Source: JAGTVG01 sp942491935 (lineage in GTDB: Bacteria; Bacteroidota; Bacteroidia; Cytophagales; Cyclobacteriaceae). From it: a stretch of DNA of 64,000 nucleotides. The number at the start of each line of letters is the position of its first letter. Position 1 is the stretch's first letter. The notes below the pieces were generated by a model. The model saw only the letters and a program-made list of their open reading frames with translations, did not search any database and had not been told where the DNA came from. The stretch covers positions 62,001 through 126,000 of the forward strand of contig CALOCZ010000034.1 of NCBI GenBank assembly GCA_942491935.1, given 5' to 3'. This document shows, piece after piece, positions 47,645 to 56,846 of this stretch. The position numbers and the translations under genes are program-made.

Positions 47645-48664
47645 CTATTTTTTTTCAGCGTCCCCTGTCGCTTCAACGGTTTCCTCAACCTTTTCAGCTG
47701 TTTTCTCTTCAGTTGAAGCAGCTGGTTTTTCTTCAACTTTTGCTTCGGCCTTTTCCTCAGATTTCTTTGGGGATTTCTCTGTATCTTTCTTTGCCTCAGT
47801 TTTTGTTTCTGCTTTTTGTTCAGCCTTTGGTTCAGCTTTTTTCTCGGCTTTCGCTGCACTTGATATCCTTTCTCTGGGTGCACGCTTTTCTCCAACAACT
47901 GCTTCTGGTTGAGAACCTTCATCCATTTGACGTTTCTCGTCTTCCTCTTGCTGTAACCTTAGATCATCCTTGTCTTTCTTGCGTTCTAGCAGTCCTTCTT
48001 CAACAGCCTTAGTAAGATATTTTACGATAATATCAATTGATTTATAGGCGTCATCATTTGCCGGAATTGGAAAATCCGCAACAGTAGGGTTTGAATTAGT
48101 ATCTACCATGGCAAAAATCGGAATATTCAATTTCTGCGCCTCTTTTACAGCAATGTGTTCTTTTTTAACATCAACCACGAAAACTGCTGCAGGTAACCTC
48201 GTTAATTCAGAAATACCTCCAAGCACTTTGTTCAACTTATCTTTTTCCCTCGTAACCATCAATCGTTCCCTTTTTGCCAGGTTCAGATAAGATTCATCCT
48301 TCATGAGTTTTTCAATGGAGGACAGCTTTTTTAAAGATTTTCTGATGGTTGTGAAATTTGTCAACATACCACCCAGCCATCTTTCAGTTACATATGGCAT
48401 TCTCAGCCTTTTAGCCTCTTCTTCAACGATGGATTTGGCCTGTTTTTTAGTAGCTACGAACAGCACCTTGCGCCCGCTCCTAACAATTGATCTTATAGCG
48501 TTTGAAGCTTCATCGAGGGTTACCAGGGTTTTATTCAGATCAATGATATGAATACCGTTACGTTCCATAAATATATATGGAGCCATACGCGGATCCCACT
48601 TCCTCGTCAAATGTCCAAAATGGACACCAGCATCAAGTAAGTCTTTGTAAGTTAATTTAGTCAT
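47645..48664 (-). CDS. rpsB: 30S ribosomal protein S2 with long charged tail
   Basis: Residues 1-235 are ordinary S2 (LLDAGVHFGHLTRKWDPRMAPYIF, RSGRKVLFVATKKQAK, ERWLGGMLTNF, AVFVVDVKKEHIAV, DTNSNPTVADFPIPANDDAYKSIDI). Residues about 240-339 are a low-complexity extension of Lys, Glu and Ala with imperfect EKKAEPKAEQKAE-type repeats. Extensions of S2 are known in some Bacteroidota, but this one is long. The gene is third of rplM-rpsI-rpsB-tsf. The function of the tail is unknown. Confidence 0.97.
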   Translation of the reverse strand: MTKLTYKDLLDAGVHFGHLTRKWDPRMAPYIFMERNGIHIIDLNKTLVTLDEASNAIRSIVRSGRKVLFVATKKQAKSIVEEEAKRLRMPYVTERWLGGMLTNFTTIRKSLKKLSSIEKLMKDESYLNLAKRERLMVTREKDKLNKVLGGISELTRLPAAVFVVDVKKEHIAVKEAQKLNIPIFAMVDTNSNPTVADFPIPANDDAYKSIDIIVKYLTKAVEEGLLERKKDKDDLRLQQEEDEKRQMDEGSQPEAVVGEKRAPRERISSAAKAEKKAEPKAEQKAETKTEAKKDTEKSPKKSEEKAEAKVEEKPAASTEEKTAEKVEETVEATGDAEKK

Positions 48665-48685
48665 TAAAATATATTAATTATTTGA

Positions 48686-49072
48686 TTATCGTTTACTGAA
48701 TTGGAATCTTCTTCTGGCCTTTCTTCTGCCATATTTTTTCCTTTCAACCATCCTTGGATCTCTGGTTAAAAATCCCTCTTTCTTCAGGATTGGCTTATAT
48801 TCTCCGTTCAGATCGCATAATGCTCTTGATAATGCCAATCGTACAGCTTCAGCCTGTCCTTTAAATCCGCCTCCTTTTACATTAACCTTTATCTCATACC
48901 CACCGTCAAATTCAATGAATTCAAAAGGTTGCTTGCTTATGATCTGCAAAATCTCAGATTCAAAATACTCCTCCAACTTCTGGCCGTTGATGGTGAAATC
49001 ATCTTTACCAGGAGTCATGTATAACCTGGCAACACTTGTTTTTCTTCTTCCTATTGAGTTGATGTTATCCAT
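48686..49072 (-). CDS. rpsI: 30S ribosomal protein S9
   Basis: S9 of 128 residues, with the family NSIGRRKTSVARLYMTPGK (4-22), VKGGGFKGQAEAVRLALSRAL (64-84), and the basic tail ending in RRKARRRFQFSKR, which reaches the P-site tRNA. It follows rplM by 9 bases and precedes rpsB by 21 bases. Complete. Confidence 0.98.
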   Translation of the reverse strand: MDNINSIGRRKTSVARLYMTPGKDDFTINGQKLEEYFESEILQIISKQPFEFIEFDGGYEIKVNVKGGGFKGQAEAVRLALSRALCDLNGEYKPILKKEGFLTRDPRMVERKKYGRRKARRRFQFSKR

Positions 49073-49081
49073 TAGTGATTT

Positions 49082-49528
49082 TTATTTTAGCTCTAAAACT
49101 TTTGGATTTTGTGCCTCATGTGGGTGTTGATCTCCAACATAAACATGCAGGTTTTTAAACAATTGCCTGCCTAACCTGTTTTTGGGCAACATACCCCTTA
49201 CAGCATATTCAAAGATCCTTTCAGGTTTTTTCGCCAACAATTGCTTTGGGCTTAACCTTTTTTGTCCTCCTGGATAACCAGAGTGGGAGATATACTCCTT
49301 ACTGTTCATTTTATCACCTGTCATCCTGATCTTTTCTGCATTGATCACAATCACATTATCCCCACAGTCAATATGAGGTGTGAAAGAAGGCTTATGCTTG
49401 CCTCGAATTATTTTGGCAACCTCGCTGGCTACCCGACCCAATACCCTTGAATCAGCATCTAGTATCCACCAGTTTTTCTCAACTGATCCCTTTTTGGCAG
49501 AAATGGTCTTAAAACTTAAAGTATTCAA
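49082..49528 (-). CDS. rplM: 50S ribosomal protein L13
   Basis: L13 of 148 residues: NWWILDADSRVLGRVASEVAKIIRGKHKPSFTPHIDCGDNVIVINAEKI (19-67), HSGYPGGQKRL, AVRGMLPKNRLGR (108-120) and HVYVGDQHPHEAQNPKVLEL at the end. First gene of the ribosomal operon; a good promoter lies 53-83 bases upstream. Confidence 0.98.
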   Translation of the reverse strand: MNTLSFKTISAKKGSVEKNWWILDADSRVLGRVASEVAKIIRGKHKPSFTPHIDCGDNVIVINAEKIRMTGDKMNSKEYISHSGYPGGQKRLSPKQLLAKKPERIFEYAVRGMLPKNRLGRQLFKNLHVYVGDQHPHEAQNPKVLELK

Positions 49529-49580
49529 TTTTTATTTATTTTAATATTTACTTGAAATTGTATTCACGCAAAATGAGGCA

Positions 49581-49611
49581 CAAAAATAGACCTAATGTTA
49601 AAGAAAAACAA
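49581..49611 (-). promoter_or_regulatory. Promoter of the rplM operon
   Basis: On the minus strand TTG (49611-49609), a 20-base spacer and TATTTTTG (49588-49581): a textbook Bacteroidota primary-sigma promoter, with TAnnTTTG 53 bases before the rplM ATG. Confidence 0.75.
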
Positions 49612-49636
49612 TTTTTCCAAAAATAATTCCTTATAA

Positions 49637-50356
49637 TCAGGAGTTTTTCTCAAGCTGTTGCAGCAATACCCTGAAATCTTTTGGATAGGGGGCTGTAACT
49701 TCTTTATACTCACCATTTAACAACCGGAATTTCAGGTGATATGCGTGCAATGCTAATCGTTGAATTAAAGGTTGCTCTTCTGCAAACTTACCAATTTTAT
49801 AATTTCTTTTTACAGATGAAAGAAAGAATGGTTTCCCGCCATAGGTAACATCTCCAGTTATGGGTGCCTTGAGAGAAGCCAGATGGACTCTGATCTGATG
49901 TTGTCTGCCTGAAACGGGATTACAATTTATAAGGGTATGCTTTTTATATGCTTTTAATGAATTAAATATGGTCACAGATCTTTTTCCATATCTTTCATCA
50001 ATATGTGAGGTCCCTTTTGGCATTGCACTTATAGCTTTGTCTAATTTAAGATTTGAAAAATGATGCAAGCCATCAGAAACAGCATGATACGTTTTCTTAA
50101 TCGTTCTCTTTTCAAACTCCTGGTTCATAAATTTATACGCATCCGGATGCTTGGAAATAATAAGTGCACCGGAAGTATCTTTATCTAATCTGTGACATAA
50201 TTGTGCAGCTTCATTATACGCCCTTGCCAGTTTCAATATATTTATCTCTTCATTACGATCTTCAAGGGATGATATATACGGAGGTTTATTGATTACAATA
50301 TAATCCTCATCTTCATATAAAATCATTGAATTAAATGGAGGTATCTTTTTTTTCAT
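49637..50356 (-). CDS. RluA-family pseudouridine synthase
   Basis: Makes pseudouridine in rRNA or tRNA. At 239 residues it has the catalytic motif CHRLDKDTSGALIISK (about 54-69) and INCNPVSGRQHQIRVHLASLKAPITGDVTYGG (about 143-174). No S4 domain at the N-terminus. It is downstream of a Nudix gene by 18 bases on the same strand. The exact RNA target cannot be told. Confidence 0.93.
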   Translation of the reverse strand: MKKKIPPFNSMILYEDEDYIVINKPPYISSLEDRNEEINILKLARAYNEAAQLCHRLDKDTSGALIISKHPDAYKFMNQEFEKRTIKKTYHAVSDGLHHFSNLKLDKAISAMPKGTSHIDERYGKRSVTIFNSLKAYKKHTLINCNPVSGRQHQIRVHLASLKAPITGDVTYGGKPFFLSSVKRNYKIGKFAEEQPLIQRLALHAYHLKFRLLNGEYKEVTAPYPKDFRVLLQQLEKNS

Positions 50357-50374
50357 ACTTTTCTAATAATATAA

Positions 50375-50992
50375 TTAATCGAATAAGGTTGGGGCTTCCG
50401 GATTAAGTCTGTTCTTAAAGAGTAAATTTATCTGTTCTGGCGTATTTCTTTCAATAGAAAGCTCCGGTAGTTTATCCTGACTGAAAAACTCAGCTTCTAA
50501 GGTTTCCATTCCCGGATTCAGAGTTCCCCCATTAATGGTACAAAGAATGAACATTTTGTAAACATGCAAAGCGCTGGGTGGATGAGCATGGCATTTTTTA
50601 TCAAAAACGGCCAGTAACTTTACTGGAGCTATCTCAAGGCCAGCCTCTTCTTTAACCTCTTTCACAACCACTTCTGCAGGTGAATACCCAATATCCGCCC
50701 AGCCTCCGGGAAGCGCCCACATCCCATCCAGTTTCTCTTTGACAAGTAAAATTTTTTTATCCTGGAAAATTACTCCCCGGACATCAACTTTAGGTGTGGG
50801 ATATCCATTTTCCCTGGAAAAAAGGTTTTGTATCTTTTCCAAAGGTGTGTCTGTATAATGATTGAATATCTGATGGCTTATGTCACGGATTTCGTGGTAC
50901 CTTTCCGTATCGTAATCATCCTGTGAGTAAGTCAATCCAATTTGCGCGATTGCCTCTAGACGTTTGGCAATATTCAGCCAATCAAATGCCAT
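50375..50992 (-). CDS. Nudix hydrolase
   Basis: A 205-residue Nudix protein with an N-terminal Nudix_hydro-type extension (1-65, AFDWLNIAKRLEAIAQIGLTYS) seen in ADP-ribose/coenzyme hydrolases. The Nudix box around 95-117 reads GWADIGYSPAEVVVKEVKEEAGLEI, with a Lys where REUXEE has Arg, a tolerated change. Substrate unknown. Overlaps no neighbour; the DinB gene lies one base upstream. Confidence 0.88.
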   Translation of the reverse strand: MAFDWLNIAKRLEAIAQIGLTYSQDDYDTERYHEIRDISHQIFNHYTDTPLEKIQNLFSRENGYPTPKVDVRGVIFQDKKILLVKEKLDGMWALPGGWADIGYSPAEVVVKEVKEEAGLEIAPVKLLAVFDKKCHAHPPSALHVYKMFILCTINGGTLNPGMETLEAEFFSQDKLPELSIERNTPEQINLLFKNRLNPEAPTLFD

Positions 50993-50993
50993 A

Positions 50994-51497
50994 TTATAAG
51001 TACCGCTCCTTAATAATCTCTATATGATGACTGGTATGCCCGGCAAGTATGTATCCAATAGATCTGACCGAAAACTCCTGCCCGCTTGCCCGACCTGACC
51101 TGTCCAGAAATTTAGGATTTAAATTTTTATAAAATAGAATAGATGATTCCCGAAGGCTAGACCATTCGCTAAGCACATTGCGATATGGGATTTCATCAAG
51201 AGAGGTCGCTTCAAGATAATATTCTTCATCAAATCCTGGCAGATCAGTGGGATCAAGACGTGAGAACCGCAATGAACGGTAAATAAATACCCTTTCGACA
51301 TCAATAAGGTGCTGAAGGATCTCTTTTATCGACCATTTCCCAGGAGCGTAATAATGGTCCTGCTTTTCCTTTGAGATTTTTTCAAAAAATGAGTAGCTAC
51401 TCTTATAATTCTTTTCCAGCAGAGATAAAACATTATAATCTTTCACCCATTTCACATACTTTTGAAATGCTGGAGGTATATATTCAAGATCTATCAA
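50994..51497 (-). CDS. DinB-family protein
   Basis: A 167-residue four-helix metal-binding protein of the DinB/YfiT superfamily. The metal His residues lie in KWSIKEILQHLIDVERVF (about 48-65) and near the C-terminus in YILAGHTSHHIEII (about 149-162). Members include thiol S-transferases; the reaction here is unknown. It ends one base before the Nudix gene. Confidence 0.85.
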   Translation of the reverse strand: MIDLEYIPPAFQKYVKWVKDYNVLSLLEKNYKSSYSFFEKISKEKQDHYYAPGKWSIKEILQHLIDVERVFIYRSLRFSRLDPTDLPGFDEEYYLEATSLDEIPYRNVLSEWSSLRESSILFYKNLNPKFLDRSGRASGQEFSVRSIGYILAGHTSHHIEIIKERYL

Positions 51498-51500
51498 TAT

Positions 51501-51851
51501 CTATGAATTTTTGGTCATGAGCGATACTTCATCTGCTATCTTCCGGTTATAGTCAAAGGCCAGGTTCTGATAATTGACCAGATCAACGATGGTGCCGATA
51601 AGACACAGGCCCCCGGTAAAGAGATATAACAATCCCATTCCGATCTGGTTTACAAGGAAGCGTTGAACTCCAGCTATAATGAAGAATCCCAATATGGTAG
51701 TAATCAGGATAAGTTGAGGGTCACGCCTTCTTGTCCTGTAAATATTAGCAAACAACTGGGCCTCATCATCTGCCATCGGCTTGATCAAATCCTGTATATA
51801 GGCCATCTCCTGGCCCTGTAATTCAGGTAAAAGTTTTAAGACACTTGCCAT
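51501..51851 (-). CDS. TM2-domain membrane protein
   Basis: A 116-residue protein with a cytoplasmic N-terminus and two membrane helices (about 47-66 and 72-92). The second carries the TM2-type LLYLFTGGLCLIGTIVDLV. The function of TM2 domains is unclear. It lies 3 bases before DinB and 4 bases after the DUF2752 gene, forming a tight cluster. Confidence 0.85.
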   Translation of the reverse strand: MASVLKLLPELQGQEMAYIQDLIKPMADDEAQLFANIYRTRRRDPQLILITTILGFFIIAGVQRFLVNQIGMGLLYLFTGGLCLIGTIVDLVNYQNLAFDYNRKIADEVSLMTKNS

Positions 51852-51855
51852 AATT

Positions 51856-52182
51856 TCAATATTTAAGTTTTAACCTTTTTAAATAATCTATACTTGATTT
51901 GTAAATTCTATACCCTAATATAAGTGCAGCAGCAATCCCTATAGGGTGAGTTGTCAAAGACATCATGATGTCTCCGTGCAGAAAATAAGAAATTGACCTT
52001 CCTAATCCACATCCGGGACAATACTTAAATCCTAAATTATTGAACACACAGATAGACATATGTTCCTGGTGATGTGGATCGTATAAAGCAAGGATTAATA
52101 AACCAGTAATCCAGACTATAGCTTCAATTGGAAGACGGAAGACGATTTGGCTATAAATGTTTTTGACCCTCTTAAAATACAT
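51856..52182 (-). CDS. DUF2752 membrane protein
   Basis: A 108-residue protein with two to three membrane helices and the DUF2752 core CVFNNLGFKYCPGCGLGRSISYFLHGDI (about 46-73), with the CPGCG motif. DUF2752 next to a TM2 gene is a common pairing in Bacteroidota, from general knowledge. Function unknown. Confidence 0.85.
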   Translation of the reverse strand: MYFKRVKNIYSQIVFRLPIEAIVWITGLLILALYDPHHQEHMSICVFNNLGFKYCPGCGLGRSISYFLHGDIMMSLTTHPIGIAAALILGYRIYKSSIDYLKRLKLKY

Positions 52183-52250
52183 TAAAAATACTTTTACCTA
52201 AAAATAACATATTTCTGACAAACTCAAAATGAAGTCAGGTCAATACATCC

Positions 52251-53501
52251 CTATTTTTCCCTGATCTGGCCCTGACCGCTTACAATCCATTTATAACTTG
52301 TAAGTTCTTTAAGAGCCATAGGTCCCCTTGCATGAAGTTTTTGGGTGCTGATCCCAATTTCAGCTCCCATTTCAAATTGTGCTCCATCAGTAAAAGCTGT
52401 GGAAGTATTGGCATATACTACCGCCGCATCCACTTCTTTGGAAAACCTGCTAATCATATCCTGATCTTCCGAGATGATGGCCTCGCTGTGTTTTGAACTG
52501 TATTCCGCAATATGATCAAGTGCTTCCTCTATATTCCTCACAGTTTTTATGGATATTTTTTTTGCAAGGAATTCAGTGCCAAAGTGTGCCTCCTGGGCTG
52601 GAAATATCAAGTTAGCCGGATAACTTTCCTTTAAAACCTTATAAGATTCCTCATCCGCAAAAACTTCAACATCGCTCCTTGCCAGGTCTTCACATAAAAA
52701 GGGCAGATCAGACAACCAGGATGAATGGATGATCAGGCAATCAAGTGCATTGCAGACGCTAACCCTTCGTAATTTGGCATTAGTAATGATGGCCTTTGCC
52801 ATTGTCAGGTCGGCACTTTGGTCAATAAAGGTATGAACTATTCCCGCTCCTGTTTCAATTACTGGGACCCTGGCATTATGTCTGACAAAGTCTATCAATC
52901 CCTGACTCCCTCTTGGTATAATTATGTCAATATAGCCTGTCGCATTCATCATTTCAGCTGTCGACTCCCGGTCAGGTGGCAACAGCTGGACAATATTAGG
53001 GTTTACATCAAATCCCTTCAAAACACGGTGCAATATCCCGATTATTGCCCTGTTTGAATAATGCGCATCACTACCCCCTTTTAAAAGGCAAACATTTCCT
53101 GATTTAAGGCATAGCGAGAAAACATCAAAAGTTACATTGGGACGGGCTTCATATATAATTCCAACAACGCCAAGTGGAACACGTATCTTTTTTAGGTTTA
53201 ACCCGTTTTTTAAGGTCTTTTCTTCAATTATTTCTCCTAAAGGGCTATTGAGTTTTCTTACATTTAATATGTCAGCAACGATATCGCTGATTCGCTCCGG
53301 TGTGAGTTTAAGCCTGTCATATTTCGGATCATCCGCGCTCATCCGTTCAAGATCTTTTGTATTTTCCCTGATCAGATGATCTGTTGACCTAGTTGTTTCA
53401 GCAGCAAGTTGCTCCAGGATCTCAACGACCTGGTCATTACTAAAGTGTATTATATCTCTGCAAGCCTTTCTGGCATTGTCAAATACTTCCTGATTCTTCA
53501 T
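52251..53501 (-). CDS. proA: Gamma-glutamyl phosphate reductase
   Basis: Second step of proline synthesis: NADPH-dependent reduction of glutamyl-5-phosphate. At 416 residues, with the catalytic Cys in RVSVCNALDCLIIH (about 243-256) and signatures VPLGVVGIIYEARPNVTFDVFSLCLKSGN (about 107-135), LPPDRESTAEMM, IIPRGSQGLIDFV, and ending FTDGAQFEMGAEIGISTQKLHARGPMALKELTSYKW. It starts two bases after the proB stop, so the two are coupled. No proC is near. Confidence 0.96.
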   Translation of the reverse strand: MKNQEVFDNARKACRDIIHFSNDQVVEILEQLAAETTRSTDHLIRENTKDLERMSADDPKYDRLKLTPERISDIVADILNVRKLNSPLGEIIEEKTLKNGLNLKKIRVPLGVVGIIYEARPNVTFDVFSLCLKSGNVCLLKGGSDAHYSNRAIIGILHRVLKGFDVNPNIVQLLPPDRESTAEMMNATGYIDIIIPRGSQGLIDFVRHNARVPVIETGAGIVHTFIDQSADLTMAKAIITNAKLRRVSVCNALDCLIIHSSWLSDLPFLCEDLARSDVEVFADEESYKVLKESYPANLIFPAQEAHFGTEFLAKKISIKTVRNIEEALDHIAEYSSKHSEAIISEDQDMISRFSKEVDAAVVYANTSTAFTDGAQFEMGAEIGISTQKLHARGPMALKELTSYKWIVSGQGQIREK

Positions 53502-53503
53502 AA

Positions 53504-54583
53504 TTAAAACATAAATAAGTGATCATAATGAATGATCGGCCTCTCGTTCTTTTTCCCAAGCCCGGCCCTGGCTTTGTCATCGCCATATTTAGCTATACCA
53601 AGCCCTACCTGGGTTCCTTGTTCATCATAGATCATAATAATGTCCCCCTTCTTAAAATGCCCTTCAATATTTATTACCCCAATTGGGAGCAAACTAATCG
53701 CTCTGTTAGATTTTAAAGCTTGTAACGCCCCCTGATTGATCACAACGGCCCCTTTCTCAAATCCTTTTGCATGTGACAACCACTTTTTAATGGTAGACTT
53801 TCCGGATGAGGGTTTAAACCTGGTACATTTGGAAGATCCTTCAAGCACATTATTTATTATTCCCTTTTTCAAGCCATTTGCAATTACTACCTCTATGCCA
53901 TGTGAAGCTACTTTAGCAGCCAGGTGAGCCTTTGTAAGCATTCCCCCTTTCCCGAAAGCTGACTTCTCAGAGTTGATATGTTTTTCGAATTCCTTGTCTC
54001 CGACACGGATTTCAGAGATCAGTACCGATTCTTCCTGATCGACTGTGTTCATTATTCCATCGACCGATGTTAAAATGATCAAAGGATCAAGATTTAGCAT
54101 TCCAGCTACAAGGCCGGCTAATTCATCATTGTCAGTAAACATAAGTTCCGTTACAGATATAACATCATTTTCATTTACTATTGGAATGATGTCGTTATTG
54201 AGTAACACTAAAAAACAGTTTTTCATGTTCTGAAAATGATCCCTGCTTCTGAAATCATCTCTGGTTACTAGCACCTGCGAACAAATAAGTCCTTGATTTT
54301 TAAATAGTTGCGAGTAGGCTTCAATTAACCTGACCTGTCCCAATGAGGACCACATCTGCCGAAGTCCAACAGCATCTGTTTTATTTTTTGGCTTATAAAC
54401 AGAACGCCCGGCAGCCACCGCTCCGGATGATATGAGTACTACATCATATCCCTGCCTCTTAACTTCTGCTATTTGTTTTACAAGATCCTCAATGCGGGAT
54501 TGATCGAGTAAACCCTGGGAATCCGTCAGTACATTTGATCCGATTTTTATGCCGATCATTAGCTTCTGTTTCCCTGGGCTCAT
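53504..54583 (-). CDS. proB: Glutamate 5-kinase
   Basis: First step of proline synthesis. 359 residues: an amino acid kinase domain with VLTDSQGLLDQSRIEDLVKQIAE and LISSGAVAAGRS (about 53-64), FTDNDELAGLVAGML (about 148-162), FGKGGMLTKAHLAAKVASHGIEVVIANG (about 212-238), then a PUA-type C-terminal domain from about 275. Two Met starts are possible, at 54583 and 54559. It begins 4 bases after the stop of a GH29 fucosidase gene, so proBA may be read on the same transcript as the sugar genes. Confidence 0.96.
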   Translation of the reverse strand: MSPGKQKLMIGIKIGSNVLTDSQGLLDQSRIEDLVKQIAEVKRQGYDVVLISSGAVAAGRSVYKPKNKTDAVGLRQMWSSLGQVRLIEAYSQLFKNQGLICSQVLVTRDDFRSRDHFQNMKNCFLVLLNNDIIPIVNENDVISVTELMFTDNDELAGLVAGMLNLDPLIILTSVDGIMNTVDQEESVLISEIRVGDKEFEKHINSEKSAFGKGGMLTKAHLAAKVASHGIEVVIANGLKKGIINNVLEGSSKCTRFKPSSGKSTIKKWLSHAKGFEKGAVVINQGALQALKSNRAISLLPIGVINIEGHFKKGDIIMIYDEQGTQVGLGIAKYGDDKARAGLGKKNERPIIHYDHLFMF

Positions 54584-54587
54584 ATGA

Positions 54588-55910
54588 TTATTTTAATTTA
54601 ACCACTACAATGGTATCAATTTCCTTGCGAACTTCAAATGGCACGTTGATGATCGTCCCGAATTTATCCTGGCTGAATTTTAATTTTGAGCCGTCATCAA
54701 AAAGGGATACCGACTCAATTTTGTCATTGAATTTTGGCAGAAAAACCGCGTCGTCCCTCAAGTCCATGACATGAACATAGACAGTATTGCCTTTTTGGGT
54801 GGTTGCCCCCCATTCCCGTGGTGATACCGGCCCTTTTCTTGTACCATAATACGATTCACCATATTTTGAAAGCCATTTCCCAATTACCCTTAAGGTATCT
54901 ATATTCTCAGCCTGCAATTTCCCATTGGGCAAAGGGCCATTATTAAGAAGGAAATTTGCCCCATAGCCAGCTGCCTTTACCATGGTTTGAATCAATTGTT
55001 TTGTTGACTTGAACCTCCTGTCTTTTATATTATATCCCCATGACCCATTCATGGTTTCACACATCTCAATTGGCAGTGGTGAAATAGCAGAGGTCTGGTT
55101 GAAACCCATTGTATTTTCACCCGGAAGGTCGCGTTCAAACATCTGGAAATCTTCACCCGGGAAAGGGGCTTTATGGTGATTACTTCCAATCAGTGTTCCT
55201 GGTTGCAATTTATGAATCAAAGCATAGGTTTTATCCAATTGCCAATCAGCATTCCATTGGTCCCACATTCCATCAAACCAGATCCCTCCTACTTCACCAT
55301 AATTGGTTAGTAATTCTGTCAATTGTGTATTCATATAATCGATATAAGAATTCCAGTCCCCTGATTCAGGGCGTCCGGTATAATTCTGTCCTGTTCTACC
55401 TCTTGGATAATAATCCGGGTGGTGCCAGTCCAATTGGGAATAATAGAAAAACAACTTGATCCCCTGTTTATCACATTCTTCTTTTAATAATTTCAGTACA
55501 TCTTTCCCGTAATTTGTGCGCTCCACAATATCCCAGTCACTGATCTCTGAATCAAACATGGCAAATCCATCGTGGTGCTTACTTGTTATAGTGATGTATT
55601 TCATACCGGCATCTTTAACTACAGATACCCATTCGGCAGGATCAAACTCTATAGGATTAAAATAGTTTGGCAAGTTTTCATAAGCCTGGATTGGGATTTG
55701 CTTCCTATCCATTATCCATTCGGCAATACCCATATCACCGCCACCGCCCATGACAGAGTAAACACCCCAGTGTAAAAACATTCCATATTTTGCATCCTGA
55801 AACCATTCCCGGTTTTTCAGGTTTTCCTCAGTTGGCTGATAGCCTGTCTGGGCTATATCTGGCATGGTGAAGCATGCTAGGATTAAAAATACTAGTAGTG
55901 ATCTTTTCAT
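54588..55910 (-). CDS. Alpha-L-fucosidase, GH29, full length
   Basis: Removes terminal alpha-L-fucose. The frame is open to 55979, but ATG at 55910 gives the signal peptide MKRSLLVFLILACFTMPDIAQ and is preferred. About 440 residues. Substrate-binding and catalytic positions of the Thermotoga enzyme are present: H47 (FLHWG), H112-H113 (KHHDGF) and the nucleophile D213 (GGIWFDGMW). The C-terminal beta domain is present. It lies downstream of DUF1080 and DUF1349 genes, as part of a secreted glycan-cutting set. Confidence 0.93.
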   Translation of the reverse strand: MKRSLLVFLILACFTMPDIAQTGYQPTEENLKNREWFQDAKYGMFLHWGVYSVMGGGGDMGIAEWIMDRKQIPIQAYENLPNYFNPIEFDPAEWVSVVKDAGMKYITITSKHHDGFAMFDSEISDWDIVERTNYGKDVLKLLKEECDKQGIKLFFYYSQLDWHHPDYYPRGRTGQNYTGRPESGDWNSYIDYMNTQLTELLTNYGEVGGIWFDGMWDQWNADWQLDKTYALIHKLQPGTLIGSNHHKAPFPGEDFQMFERDLPGENTMGFNQTSAISPLPIEMCETMNGSWGYNIKDRRFKSTKQLIQTMVKAAGYGANFLLNNGPLPNGKLQAENIDTLRVIGKWLSKYGESYYGTRKGPVSPREWGATTQKGNTVYVHVMDLRDDAVFLPKFNDKIESVSLFDDGSKLKFSQDKFGTIINVPFEVRKEIDTIVVVKLK

Positions 55911-55994
55911 TTTTAGAAAAATTTTCTTTAAAACTTTAAGATAATAAGATGTGTGCACATTCTTCCAAAATTCACACAAGATTGATTAAAGATA

Positions 55995-56786
55995 CTATAA
56001 AAACTTTATCTCAATATCCTTATAAAAGATTTCCGCTGCCTCAGACTGGAACTGTATCTTTCCTTTTGTTAAAGGCACCACTTTCTCATTGATAACCTGA
56101 CTGGAGTTTGAAGCTTTCAAAACAACAATACCATTCATTATATGTGTTATTTCCCCTTTATTTACAATCAATTCCATTTGATTCCATTCCCCAAGAGGTT
56201 TTTCAACGGTCTTAGATTTAATTACGCGTTGATGTACACCATTAAGTAGCTGACCACCTTCTGCATATATTAAATTTTTGCGGCCTTCAATTTCAATTGA
56301 ATCCACTTCAACGTCAATACGTGCACCATCCAGGCTATGATAATCACCGCAATCACCTTCCATGATCTGGCTCTCATGACTTCTCATCCAGTGATCACTC
56401 TGAGCCCCATGTGGGCCTACACAATGGTATAGCAAACCGCTGTCACGTTTTTCATTTTCTCTCGGCGGATATCTTTTTTCACCCCACTTAAATTTAAAAC
56501 GGAGATGATAATTTTCAAATTCCTTGACTGAGGTAAGCGCGCCCCATATCCGGCCATCTATCCTGATGGCACCATCCACCACTGAGAAAATCCCATCCGG
56601 ATCTTCATTTACACCAATAATTTCTTCATTATCGGAGCCAGGTTGATAACTGAGGTATGTTTCCCAGCCTTCCAGGTTTTTTCCATTAAATAAAGAAACC
56701 CATTCCTGATCCTTTTCTTTCTCAGAACAGGAGAAAATAAACAATGTCAATAGTATGCCAAAAAAAGAAGTAAAGAACTTATTCAT
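55995..56786 (-). CDS. DUF1080-domain lipoprotein (3-keto-disaccharide hydrolase type)
   Basis: The frame is open to 56819; ATG at 56786 gives the lipobox signal MNKFFTSFFGILLTLFIFSC and is preferred. A DUF1080 (concanavalin-like) domain follows: WVSLFNGKNLEGW, SVVDGAIRIDG, FENYHLRFKFKWGEKR, GLLYHCVGPHGAQSDHWMRSHESQIMEGDCGDYHSL. Relatives act on 3-keto sugars and are often called 3-keto-disaccharide hydrolase. The Asp/His residues of that family are present in the GLLYHCVGP and QIMEGDCGDY motifs. Followed by the full-length fucosidase gene, 84 bases away. Confidence 0.85.
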   Translation of the reverse strand: MNKFFTSFFGILLTLFIFSCSEKEKDQEWVSLFNGKNLEGWETYLSYQPGSDNEEIIGVNEDPDGIFSVVDGAIRIDGRIWGALTSVKEFENYHLRFKFKWGEKRYPPRENEKRDSGLLYHCVGPHGAQSDHWMRSHESQIMEGDCGDYHSLDGARIDVEVDSIEIEGRKNLIYAEGGQLLNGVHQRVIKSKTVEKPLGEWNQMELIVNKGEITHIMNGIVVLKASNSSQVINEKVVPLTKGKIQFQSEAAEIFYKDIEIKFL

Positions 56787-56846
56787 GATTATATTTTTAA
56801 TTGAAAAATTACATAACAAACAAGAAAATTTAAAATACTAAAAATA

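Noticed and set aside
47626..47922. 98-codon Lys/Gln/Arg-rich ORF over the rpsB tail
   Set aside because: It is a frame shadow of the low-complexity S2 tail on the same strand.
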